Assembly (NCBI GenBank): GCA_937952155.1
Contig: CALFYH010000327.1
Span: forward strand, 1-9,641
From: an uncultured Saprospiraceae bacterium
GTDB lineage: Bacteria > Bacteroidota > Bacteroidia > Chitinophagales > Saprospiraceae
Direction: 5' to 3'
DNA: 9,641 nucleotides
A program made the position numbers and the translations under genes. Within the stretch, counting starts at the first letter, position 1, and the number at the start of each line of letters is the position of its first letter. Below the pieces are notes generated by a model. That model searched no databases. It was given only the letters and a program-made list of their open reading frames with translations, and was not told where the DNA came from. Below, in pieces: positions 1-6,224 of this stretch.

Positions 1-1236
1 TAATTTTTCAATTTTGTTATAACCTAAATCTAAATATTCTAGTTTCCCCAAATCACCAATAGATTCAGGTAGCCTAGTTAGTTTACAAGAATGAGCGTCC
101 AGACTTTTTAAATTTTTTATTTTTCCTATTGTATTAGGCAGTGTTGTGATTTTGATATATGAAATATCTAAAGCTATCAGATTTTTAAGTTCACCTATTT
201 CATTAGGAAGTTCCTTGAATTTTCCCCTTAATTCGAGTTTTTCTAGCTTGTAAAGTTTTTTAATATTTTTACTTAAAATTGTGTCAGTAAAACCACTAAT
301 TACAAGGTTTTTTAAATTATTTAAATCAAAAAGCGATTCAGGGATATAACAAGCTTCACTTTTCCAACTAACTGAGACTTGTAAGTCTTTTATATTTTTT
401 AATAAACCTATATTTTTTTCAATATTTGAAGTAGCCTTACCCAAATTCAGGTTGAAATATTTCAATTTCGGTAATGTAGCTACACTTTGTAATAGAGGTG
501 TATCTTCCTTAGTGCCTAGCCTAATAATAGATAATTTGTTCAATTCTTTAAAAACTCCAAAATCTGCGGCATTTTCATCTGAAAGTGTAAAACCTGACAA
601 TGAAAGGAACTTTAAATTACTAGCTTTTTTTAATGGTTCGAAGAAGTTTTTGGTTTCGTGATTGTAGGATTCTAATACAATACTGTTAGCATTTAATGGG
701 TATTTTTCGGGGTTGGGCAGATAAATTTCAGGTTGGTTCATATATATTCCATCCAGTTTTGCCAATAATTCGTCTAAAGCTGAAGAGCTAACCATATTTT
801 TACCAATATTGTAAATACCTAAAAATTTAAGCGATGGCATTTTTAGTATTTCTGCCCATAAACTATCATAATTCAAATTCAGTTTTCCGTTTATATAAAC
901 GAAATCTATATTTTCAAGATTCCTGAACTTTGGAATAGTTCTATAAACAGTATCGCGCCAATTTGTAGTCAATTCAATAGAAGTGACATGTTTATGTGTA
1001 TTAATAAGGCCAACTTTTTCTCTAAGATTGTCAAATTCTGTTACATTGATAGTCACATTATTGAACCTTGTTTCTTTGAGTCTTGTTTCTAGCTCTTTGT
1101 CGTCAATTCTTAATGGCAATAAACTAATCCTATAATCCGAGCTTACTTCTTTACCGAAATATTTTTCAAAACCTGATTGTGCATTTCCATATGTAAAATG
1201 GATAATTGTTGCAATAAAAATTATTATATTTTTCAT
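1..1236 (-). CDS. Secreted leucine-rich-repeat protein, 3' end cut by window edge
   Basis: The frame is open from an ATG at 1234-1236 down to base 1, giving 412 residues with no stop, so the C-terminus is missing. Residues 1-20 look like a signal peptide (MKNIIIFIATIIHF, probable cut after NAQ). Residues about 80-340 contain irregular leucine-rich segments, such as LKFLSLSGF near 208. From 343 come regular 23-residue repeats of the LPxxIGxLxxLxxLDL class at 343-365, 366-388 and 389-411, and the last continues past the edge. The start lies 16 nt after the stop of the larger LRR gene, so the two are probably co-transcribed. No Shine-Dalgarno is visible, which is usual in Bacteroidota. LRR proteins bind other proteins; this one is probably periplasmic, outer-membrane or secreted. 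A T9SS sorting tail may lie beyond the window. The ligand is unknown. The DNA is AT-rich (16 G/C in the 60 bases from 301). Confidence 0.9.
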   Translation of the reverse strand, partial: MKNIIIFIATIIHFTYGNAQSGFEKYFGKEVSSDYRISLLPLRIDDKELETRLKETRFNNVTINVTEFDNLREKVGLINTHKHVTSIELTTNWRDTVYRTIPKFRNLENIDFVYINGKLNLNYDSLWAEILKMPSLKFLGIYNIGKNMVSSSALDELLAKLDGIYMNQPEIYLPNPEKYPLNANSIVLESYNHETKNFFEPLKKASNLKFLSLSGFTLSDENAADFGVFKELNKLSIIRLGTKEDTPLLQSVATLPKLKYFNLNLGKATSNIEKNIGLLKNIKDLQVSVSWKSEACYIPESLFDLNNLKNLVISGFTDTILSKNIKKLYKLEKLELRGKFKELPNEIGELKNLIALDISYIKITTLPNTIGKIKNLKSLDAHSCKLTRLPESIGDLGKLEYLDLGYNKIEKL

Positions 1237-1252
1237 TTTTATCAATTAATAA

Positions 1253-3724
1253 TCACATCTTCACAAACTTCACTCTCCCTACCCTATCTCCATTTCTTAG
1301 TCTTACAAAATAAGTCCCAACTTCTAAGGTGCTCACGTCGATAGTTTGACTACTCAATGATGCGGCTCTCATGATCCTACCAGCTACATCAAAGATCTCA
1401 GCTTTTGTCCATGTTTCTTCAGTTTGGAGAAACAAGATGTCTGATACAGGATTGGGATAGATGTTGACATCTGATACCCATTCTTGTGTAAATGACGGCA
1501 AGGCGACGGTCGTTTGCGCTTCGTTTGTCCTGATCGGGAAGTTATAATCAAAATAGATATCAGCTAGATTTTTGAGTGAGTCACCAAGTTGGAGCGTCGA
1601 TAATGTCTTGATCTTGAAGGCGATGTAACCATCATTATTGGCATCATCGAATGGCAATTGGATGTTTTCAAAAATGAATTCTACCTTATTGCCTTCTATC
1701 CGTGTATATACTTCGTGGCTAGCATCGGTGATTTGTAGGGTCGAAACATCATATCTTTTGGTATCGATGATATCTTTGACGACGACATTTTCTGCGGCGT
1801 ATGTACCTGTATTCTCAAAGCGAATGAGATAATCCACATACTTGCCAATCATATCGGGATGAACGCGATCTCCTTGGAGACATGTTTTGTCATTCGGATC
1901 GTATGAGCCGACAACGGTGTTTTCGAGCGTAAAGATATTATCCAAGATCGATGCTGTCATGTACAACTTGTCTCCTGCATTGACGGCTGGTGTGTCTGTA
2001 GGTCTATTGACTTTGAGCGTGACGGTAATTTCACGCTTCTCGAATGGCAATAAATTACTAAAATTCCATTTGATGATGCCATCTGCTACTTGATCTGCAG
2101 TCTGCGTAGCAGAGATATAATCTAGCAATGTCTCATCATAGGTAAAATTGAGGGTGCCACTTTCTACCTGATTGCCTACATTTTCCCACACGATCTTGTA
2201 CGATGCATCGAAGCCTGGCCGAGCTGGCGGCGTGAGAGGGAGCACTGTGATGTTTATTTGTCTGTAAATACCTTTTGGTGTGATACAGAAGTCTTGGGTG
2301 ATGGTGTCGGACGTATTTGGGAAAGTGATTGTATATGATGATGGTGAAACTTGGAAATAGTCTGGGTATTCCAAAATTGGAGTTATAGTATGGGTACCTT
2401 CTTGGACAGGAATGGAGTAATTTCCTGTGGAGTTTGAAATTAAAGATCCTGTAACACTTCCATTTGTTATATTATATTTAAAATTTGCTAAATTGGTATC
2501 TGTGTTATCACATCCATTGTTATCACTATCATATGTGTTTTCTCCATTTAAAATATAAAACTTACCACCTGGAGTGAATGTGCAATAGGAGTTGACTTCG
2601 CACCCAAATATAAAATTTTCGCGTACAAAATCTTTAATTTTTTTTACATCAATTTCATTGCAACATATATAAAATAATGAATTTTTACTGAAATTAATAA
2701 ATTGGATTTCATTTCCAGTTTTAACAAACAAAAACCATAAATCATTGCCATAACATTTTAAGCTATTTAACTTATATAAGTTTTCTAAATTTAACATATT
2801 TAAATGATTTTCACTACAATCTAAGTCAACTATTGGTTGAATCCTAGAAAAATCCAATTTGTATAATTTATTATAGGAACAATCAAAATATGTTAAAAAA
2901 CCTAGATGAGAAACATCTATTGAATCGATCAAATTATTATTACAAACAAAATGTTCAATATTAAGGGAATTTTTTAAGGTGATTTTGTTTATCATATTGT
3001 GGCCGCATTCAAATCTTTTAAGGTTGCTTAAATTTGAAATATCAATATTTGTAAGATTATTTTGTTCACAATACAATTCGATTAATTTGTAATTAGTACT
3101 AATATTTATGTATGCTAAATTATTTTTTGGACAATGCAATTTCTTTAAATTAGTACATCCTGAAAAATCTAATGAATCTAATTGGTTTTCATAACAAGAA
3201 AATGTTCCTAAATTTGGTAATTTATTAATTGTTACCTTCTGTAATTCATTAATACCACATTGAATCAATTTAATATTTTCTAAATTATTAAGGTGAAGAA
3301 ACTGCATACTATTTCTTTCGCAATACAGTTCTTTAATTTTTTTCAGATCACTTAATATTAGTTTCTTAATTTGATTATTAGAACAATCTAAATACGTCAA
3401 ATTATGCAAGTCATTTACATTTAGTGAGTCCAATTTGTTTGAAACACAACCCAAAAATTCCAAATTTGAAAAATTTTCAATTCCATTTAGACTGCTTATT
3501 TGATTTGTTGCTAAACGCAAACCCTTAATAGTCAACGCTTCACTCACATCAATCTCACCATCATCATTCAAATCTGCATCAGCATCGCCAATATTATCTC
3601 CATCCAAATCCGCACACTTCGTATTCACTAATGCATTCTTAAAATTGGGATCTGGGAAATTGATTATCTGGGCTGAAGCGACATTACATAAAATCAAAAA
3701 AAATAGGAAACATACGTTTTTCAT
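1253..3724 (-). CDS. Large secreted LRR protein with T9SS C-terminal sorting domain
   Basis: This 823-residue protein begins with a signal peptide (residues 1-19, ending NVASAQ) and a cap segment, FPDPNFKNALV, often seen before LRRs in Bacteroidota. An EF-hand-like loop, DLNDDGEIDVSE, is at 51-62. LRRs start near 66; twelve exact 21-residue units fill 88-339 with Cys at position 6 of each. A Cys-containing segment with YDSDNNGCDNTD (about 375-480) leads to a DUF11-like beta domain (about 490-600). Next is a conserved Bacteroidetes module beginning GSYDPNDK (about 606-740), which I recall as DUF7619. The end (about 753-823, VNIYPNPVSD to GTYFVRLRNG and VKFVKM) is a typical type A T9SS sorting domain. 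It is therefore probably exported through the outer membrane and anchored or released. The ligand-binding role is inferred from the LRRs. The repeat-coding part is much more AT-rich than the 3' part. The upstream promoter and 16-nt downstream gap suggest it leads a two-gene operon. Confidence 0.95.
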   Translation of the reverse strand: MKNVCFLFFLILCNVASAQIINFPDPNFKNALVNTKCADLDGDNIGDADADLNDDGEIDVSEALTIKGLRLATNQISSLNGIENFSNLEFLGCVSNKLDSLNVNDLHNLTYLDCSNNQIKKLILSDLKKIKELYCERNSMQFLHLNNLENIKLIQCGINELQKVTINKLPNLGTFSCYENQLDSLDFSGCTNLKKLHCPKNNLAYINISTNYKLIELYCEQNNLTNIDISNLSNLKRFECGHNMINKITLKNSLNIEHFVCNNNLIDSIDVSHLGFLTYFDCSYNKLYKLDFSRIQPIVDLDCSENHLNMLNLENLYKLNSLKCYGNDLWFLFVKTGNEIQFINFSKNSLFYICCNEIDVKKIKDFVRENFIFGCEVNSYCTFTPGGKFYILNGENTYDSDNNGCDNTDTNLANFKYNITNGSVTGSLISNSTGNYSIPVQEGTHTITPILEYPDYFQVSPSSYTITFPNTSDTITQDFCITPKGIYRQINITVLPLTPPARPGFDASYKIVWENVGNQVESGTLNFTYDETLLDYISATQTADQVADGIIKWNFSNLLPFEKREITVTLKVNRPTDTPAVNAGDKLYMTASILDNIFTLENTVVGSYDPNDKTCLQGDRVHPDMIGKYVDYLIRFENTGTYAAENVVVKDIIDTKRYDVSTLQITDASHEVYTRIEGNKVEFIFENIQLPFDDANNDGYIAFKIKTLSTLQLGDSLKNLADIYFDYNFPIRTNEAQTTVALPSFTQEWVSDVNIYPNPVSDILFLQTEETWTKAEIFDVAGRIMRAASLSSQTIDVSTLEVGTYFVRLRNGDRVGRVKFVKM
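2708..3463 (-). repeat. Twelve 63-nt units encoding 21-residue Cys-type LRRs
   Basis: Residues 88-339 of the large LRR protein divide into twelve consecutive units of exactly 21 residues. The consensus is LxxLxCxxNxLxxLxxxxLxN, as in LTYLDCSNNQIKKL. Cysteine occupies position 6 in every unit: residues 93, 114, 135, 156, 177, 198, 219, 240, 261, 282, 303 and 324. A thirteenth, decayed unit starts at 340 with Phe instead of Cys. The repeats are clear in protein but diverged in DNA, so this is an old solenoid rather than a recent tandem expansion. Similar LDCSNNQL-type repeats are familiar in Flavobacteria-like surface proteins. Confidence 0.93.
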
Positions 3725-3834
3725 AACTAAACATTTTAGTATTCAATCACATAATATAAATAGTCGAGACCTTAGAAGGCTTAGGAGGATTGTGCAGCTG
3801 CCAATTTCTATTTCACTTTATCATTTTCGCCGGA

Positions 3835-3865
3835 CAAAACTATTAATTTCCACTTCTGTGACAAA
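3835..3865 (-). promoter_or_regulatory. Bacteroidetes-type promoter for the LRR operon
   Basis: On the minus strand, TTTG (3862-3865) is followed by exactly 19 bases and then TAGTTTTG (3835-3842). This fits the -33/-7 form TTTG-N19-TAnnTTTG described for Bacteroidetes primary sigma factors. Transcription would start around 3828 and leave a leader of about 100 nt before the ATG at 3724. The TTTG is also the end of TATCTTTG (3862-3869), which could itself act as a -7 box with a weak TTTA 20 bases upstream, so a second start about 27 bases earlier is possible. The assignment rests on sequence match only. Confidence 0.55.
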
Positions 3866-4106
3866 GATAATTAAAAAATGTATAGAAGGTAAATTTTGCG
3901 ACAGTAAAAACTCGCCAATTTATCTAGGCAAACAGTTTTGAACAATAATATTTCTCACAATTGATTGGGTAGATTTGGTTACTGATTTATTTTTTTATCT
4001 ATATCGCCATTTTCCATTCCAAAAAAGATTAAAAAAAATGCAGCTGATACATACGTGTGATGTGACTTTAGATCTGTATACTGCTTACCAAAAATTGCTA
4101 TATCTG

Positions 4107-4174
4107 AAGAGTGCCAAATTACTCAAATAAACAGTTAATGGCAATACACAAGTAATTTCCTGCCACTCTTTTTT
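4107..4174 (+). other. Imperfect inverted repeat followed by a T-run
   Basis: The left arm 4107-4123 (aagagtgccaaattact) pairs with the right arm 4151-4170 (agtaatttcctgccactctt). There are 8 inner pairs, a 3-base bulge (4159-4161), one pair, one C/C mismatch, and 7 outer pairs. The loop is 27 bases. Six T residues (4169-4174) end the right arm, so on the plus strand this resembles an intrinsic terminator. However, the loop is long and no plus-strand gene precedes it. It could instead be a structured small RNA, a remnant of a small mobile repeat, or a read-through barrier. Read on the minus strand it lacks the T-run. Confidence 0.45.
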
Positions 4175-4206
4175 ATGGTAATCTTATACTACTCCTAAGG
4201 TTTTCA

Positions 4207-4219
4207 TATCTCAGAGATA
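4207..4219. promoter_or_regulatory. 13-bp perfect palindrome, possible operator
   Basis: TATCTC-A-GAGATA is a perfect inverted repeat around a central A. Its last base is the first base of the 11-bp direct-repeat block. A short palindrome of this kind could bind a dimeric regulator, but no regulator gene is in the window and chance cannot be excluded in AT-rich DNA. Confidence 0.25.
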
Positions 4220-4262
4220 AGACAACCCTAGGACAATGATAAGACAATGATAGGACAAATAG
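4219..4262. repeat. Four 11-bp direct repeats, consensus ARGACAAtgat
   Basis: Four head-to-tail 11-base units can be read without gaps: aagacaaccct (4219-4229), aggacaatgat (4230-4240), aagacaatgat (4241-4251) and aggacaaatag (4252-4262). The core A-R-GACAA is invariant, and the two middle units differ at one base. The period is about one helical turn, so the cores lie on the same DNA face, as expected of protein-binding iterons. There is no replication gene nearby, so a regulatory site is likelier than an origin. Confidence 0.6.
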
Positions 4263-4373
4263 CTAGTTTCTTGTTGTCATAGTAAAGAGTGTTTGCTTAC
4301 TTTGTGCTAGTATGGAAGGCACTTTTTTTGTTGGATATTAAGTCAATGCTAAAATTACTTTTGTCAATCTTAA

Positions 4374-4424
4374 GATAAGAAAATAATGTTAAGCTGAGCT
4401 CGCAATTTTAACCCATTGCTTAAC
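4374..4424 (-). terminator. Possible terminator after the small membrane-protein gene
   Basis: Immediately after the stop codon on the minus strand, GTTAAGC (4418-4424) can pair with GCTTAAC (4388-4394). A competing inner stem pairs GCAAT (4415-4419) with ATTGC (4402-4406). The run ATTATTTTCTT follows (4377-4387). The stem is short and AT-rich and the T-tract is interrupted, so this is a weak candidate. Its place directly behind the gene is the main support. Confidence 0.35.
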
Positions 4425-4969
4425 TATTGCTTACCTAAATTACTGATTTCCAACATCTCAGGCTCAATATCAGAGATTACAATTGGTATAGTGTCAGCTA
4501 TTTTATACTTATAGGACTCATCATTGTGTTGATGAAGATAAACATTGTTTTTATGTGAATATTGGATAATTGTGTAGTATCTATAAAATTTTGAAAACGT
4601 CCGAGTTCCTGTTTCCACCACTATTGCATTTTTATTAATACCAAAATGATTAAAGTGGTAGCTACGATAAACTTCAGTACAAGTAAAAAGCAGCATTATT
4701 CCCAAACCAAAGTACATTCCCGATTTTAGATATTGAATTATTTTTTGCCACCATGGTTTACTTTCAACTTCCAAGTATAATATGTAAAACCTAATCAAAA
4801 CAATGAAATAACTATAAAAGCAAATTCTTTCCAATATTTTAAAATAGACAGATTGTTTATGGCTAAATAGCATATATATAATTAAGATTATAGTACCTAA
4901 AACTATAAACTTGAAATTATTTCGGTTTTCCCTCAGCTTTTTTTCTCTCTGATTTAAATACAAAGTCAT
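4424..4969 (-). CDS. Small three-helix membrane protein with DUF3592-like C-terminal domain
   Basis: This 181-residue protein has a charged N-terminus (QREKKLRENRNN) and three hydrophobic segments at about 20-36, 50-67 and 84-99. A soluble tail runs from about 112 to 181. The tail pattern (AIVVETGTR, then a YYTIIQYSHKNNVY strand pair, then YKIADTIPIVISDIEPE) resembles DUF3592 domains, where a Val-rich strand and a GDTIPIxYxxxxPE element are typical. This family has no established biochemical role, so none is assigned. The gene begins 109 nt after the YbhR-like permease stop, with a possible promoter of its own in that gap. Its DNA is far more AT-rich than the exporter genes (12 G/C in the 60 bases from 4801, against 34 from 5221). 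That suggests a separate origin rather than membership in the exporter operon. The start ATG (4967-4969) has no visible Shine-Dalgarno. Confidence 0.85.
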   Translation of the reverse strand: MTLYLNQREKKLRENRNNFKFIVLGTIILIIYMLFSHKQSVYFKILERICFYSYFIVLIRFYILYLEVESKPWWQKIIQYLKSGMYFGLGIMLLFTCTEVYRSYHFNHFGINKNAIVVETGTRTFSKFYRYYTIIQYSHKNNVYLHQHNDESYKYKIADTIPIVISDIEPEMLEISNLGKQ

Positions 4970-5043
4970 TTATTTCTGGCTTATAATTGAAGAAATGCCA
5001 TAAAGCAAAACCACGACTTTACATTTTTAGTTTCACATTTTCG

Positions 5044-5076
5044 CAAATTTAATATTTATCAAAACATAGCTCTCAA
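5044..5076 (-). promoter_or_regulatory. Possible promoter for the small membrane-protein gene
   Basis: TAAATTTG on the minus strand (5044-5051) matches the Bacteroidetes -7 box TAnnTTTG. A TTG lies 22 bases upstream (5074-5076), longer than the preferred 19-21. It sits just after the exporter operon and about 75 bases before the ATG at 4969. This supports separate transcription of the small gene, but the -33 match is poor. Confidence 0.35.
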
Positions 5077-5078
5077 CA

Positions 5079-6200
5079 TCATACCGACTGCTTGCGATAG
5101 GTCCAGATGGCGAGGCCATTGAGCAAGATGCCAAAGATGATCATGGTCTTAATGTGCGGCCAGATGTCTATTAATTCTGCGCCTTTGAGGAGGACTTTGC
5201 GCATGACGTCCACCATGTAAGTGACGGGATTGGTCCAAGCGAGGGTTTGTGCCCAAGATGGCATGCTCTCGATGGATGTGTATAGGCCCGAAAGGAGGAT
5301 GAAGATGAGCATGAAGAAAAATGCGACCATCATGGCTTGCTGCTGGGTGCTGGTGAAATTGGATATCAAGAGGCCAAATCCTAGGATGGCGAATACGTAG
5401 ATACCGGTAAATAGGTATAAATTGCCAATGTTAGGCCCAGGGACGATGCCATGGACGACATAGCTGACGATGAGGCCAATGGTGAGAATGATGAAGCCCA
5501 TGAGCCAAAATGGGATGAGCTTGCCAAGGATAAATTGGTATTTTTTGATGGGTGTCACGTTGAGCTGCTCGATGGTACCGATCTCTTTTTCCTTGACTAT
5601 GTTGAGTGCTGAGAGGAAGCCGCCGACCATGGTGAGTAGGATGGCGAGGATGCCTGGCACCATGAAATGTTGGTAGTTGCTGAGCTTGTTGAACTTATTG
5701 ATATAGTCGATCTGGATGAGTGGTTCTGGATTCATACGTGGCATGACGATCCACTCGGTGCGTATATTTTTGTTGAATTGACTGATGACATTGAGTGCAT
5801 AAGCGGTGCCGAGATTACCTTTCGTACCATTGACAGCATTAGCGCTGAGGGCGAGATTGGCACTATTCTCTCTGATGAGTGTTTTTTCAAAGTTTTTGGG
5901 GATTTCTATGAGGATGTCAGCCTTATCTTCCTCGACCCACTTAAGGCCTTCGTCGCGAGATTGTGAGTATCCTGCTAGCTGAAAATAAGTGGAATGCTCA
6001 AACTTGCCTATCAATTGTCGGGAATAGTCAGAATGATCGTGGTCGATGATGCCTACATTGATGTTTTTGATCTCGTAATCTGCGGCGAATGGTAAGATCA
6101 GCAGCTGCATGGCTGGCATCAGAAATATCATGCGCAAGATGGCTGGATCTCTGAATATCTGTCTGAATTCTTTTTTTAGGATGTATATAAGTGTGCTCAT
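5079..6200 (-). CDS. ybhR: ABC-2 type permease, YbhR-like
   Basis: This 373-residue inner-membrane permease has the ABC-2 exporter layout: one helix near the N-terminus (about 21-40), a large periplasmic domain (about 41-178), then five helices at about 179-203, 227-249, 261-280, 288-308 and 350-367. KKEFRQIFRDP precedes helix 1. The cytoplasmic segment IVKEKEIGTIEQLNVTP (201-217) is the element conserved where these permeases contact the ATPase. GFGLLISNFTSTQQQA (274-289) and ESMPSWAQTLAWTNP (311-325) resemble, as I recall it, Escherichia coli YbhR rather than YbhS. It starts 24 nt after the YbhS-like permease and should form a heterodimer with it, powered by the two ATPases. The YbhFSR family has been linked to efflux of drugs, but the substrate here is unknown. 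The symbol denotes subfamily, not proven orthology. Confidence 0.93.
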   Translation of the reverse strand: MSTLIYILKKEFRQIFRDPAILRMIFLMPAMQLLILPFAADYEIKNINVGIIDHDHSDYSRQLIGKFEHSTYFQLAGYSQSRDEGLKWVEEDKADILIEIPKNFEKTLIRENSANLALSANAVNGTKGNLGTAYALNVISQFNKNIRTEWIVMPRMNPEPLIQIDYINKFNKLSNYQHFMVPGILAILLTMVGGFLSALNIVKEKEIGTIEQLNVTPIKKYQFILGKLIPFWLMGFIILTIGLIVSYVVHGIVPGPNIGNLYLFTGIYVFAILGFGLLISNFTSTQQQAMMVAFFFMLIFILLSGLYTSIESMPSWAQTLAWTNPVTYMVDVMRKVLLKGAELIDIWPHIKTMIIFGILLNGLAIWTYRKQSV

Positions 6201-6224
6201 ATTGCTCTGGATACGATGGGTGAT

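Larger units (their letters stand above)
3866..4373. other. AT-rich intergenic stretch without a convincing gene
   Basis: No frame here has a credible protein. The open frame on the plus strand reaching 3941 starts inside the large LRR gene and gives a basic, low-complexity peptide with no recognisable motif. The stretch contains an imperfect inverted repeat (4107-4170), a 13-bp palindrome (4207-4219), and four 11-bp direct repeats (4219-4262), each listed separately. A plus-strand TACTTTTG (4356-4363) with TTG 22 bases upstream resembles a weak promoter but leads only into the antisense of the small membrane-protein gene. Bases 3866-4100 hold nothing I can name apart from A/T runs. Confidence 0.6.

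Noticed and set aside
1..3724. The two LRR genes as one gene split by a frameshift
   Set aside because: The upstream protein ends with a complete sorting domain and the downstream one begins with its own signal peptide and uses a different repeat class.
3645..3941. Plus-strand open frame of 98 codons crossing the start of the large LRR gene
   Set aside because: It overlaps the signal-peptide region of a firm gene, encodes a basic peptide with no motif, and runs over the likely promoter of the opposite strand.
4219..4262. CRISPR array or replication origin iterons
   Set aside because: Units of 11 bases without spacers do not fit CRISPR, and no Rep, Cas or partition gene is present.
4356..4363. 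Plus-strand promoter box TACTTTTG with TTG 22 bases upstream
   Set aside because: The spacing is longer than preferred and it leads only into antisense of the small membrane gene. Without transcript data it is likely chance in AT-rich DNA.
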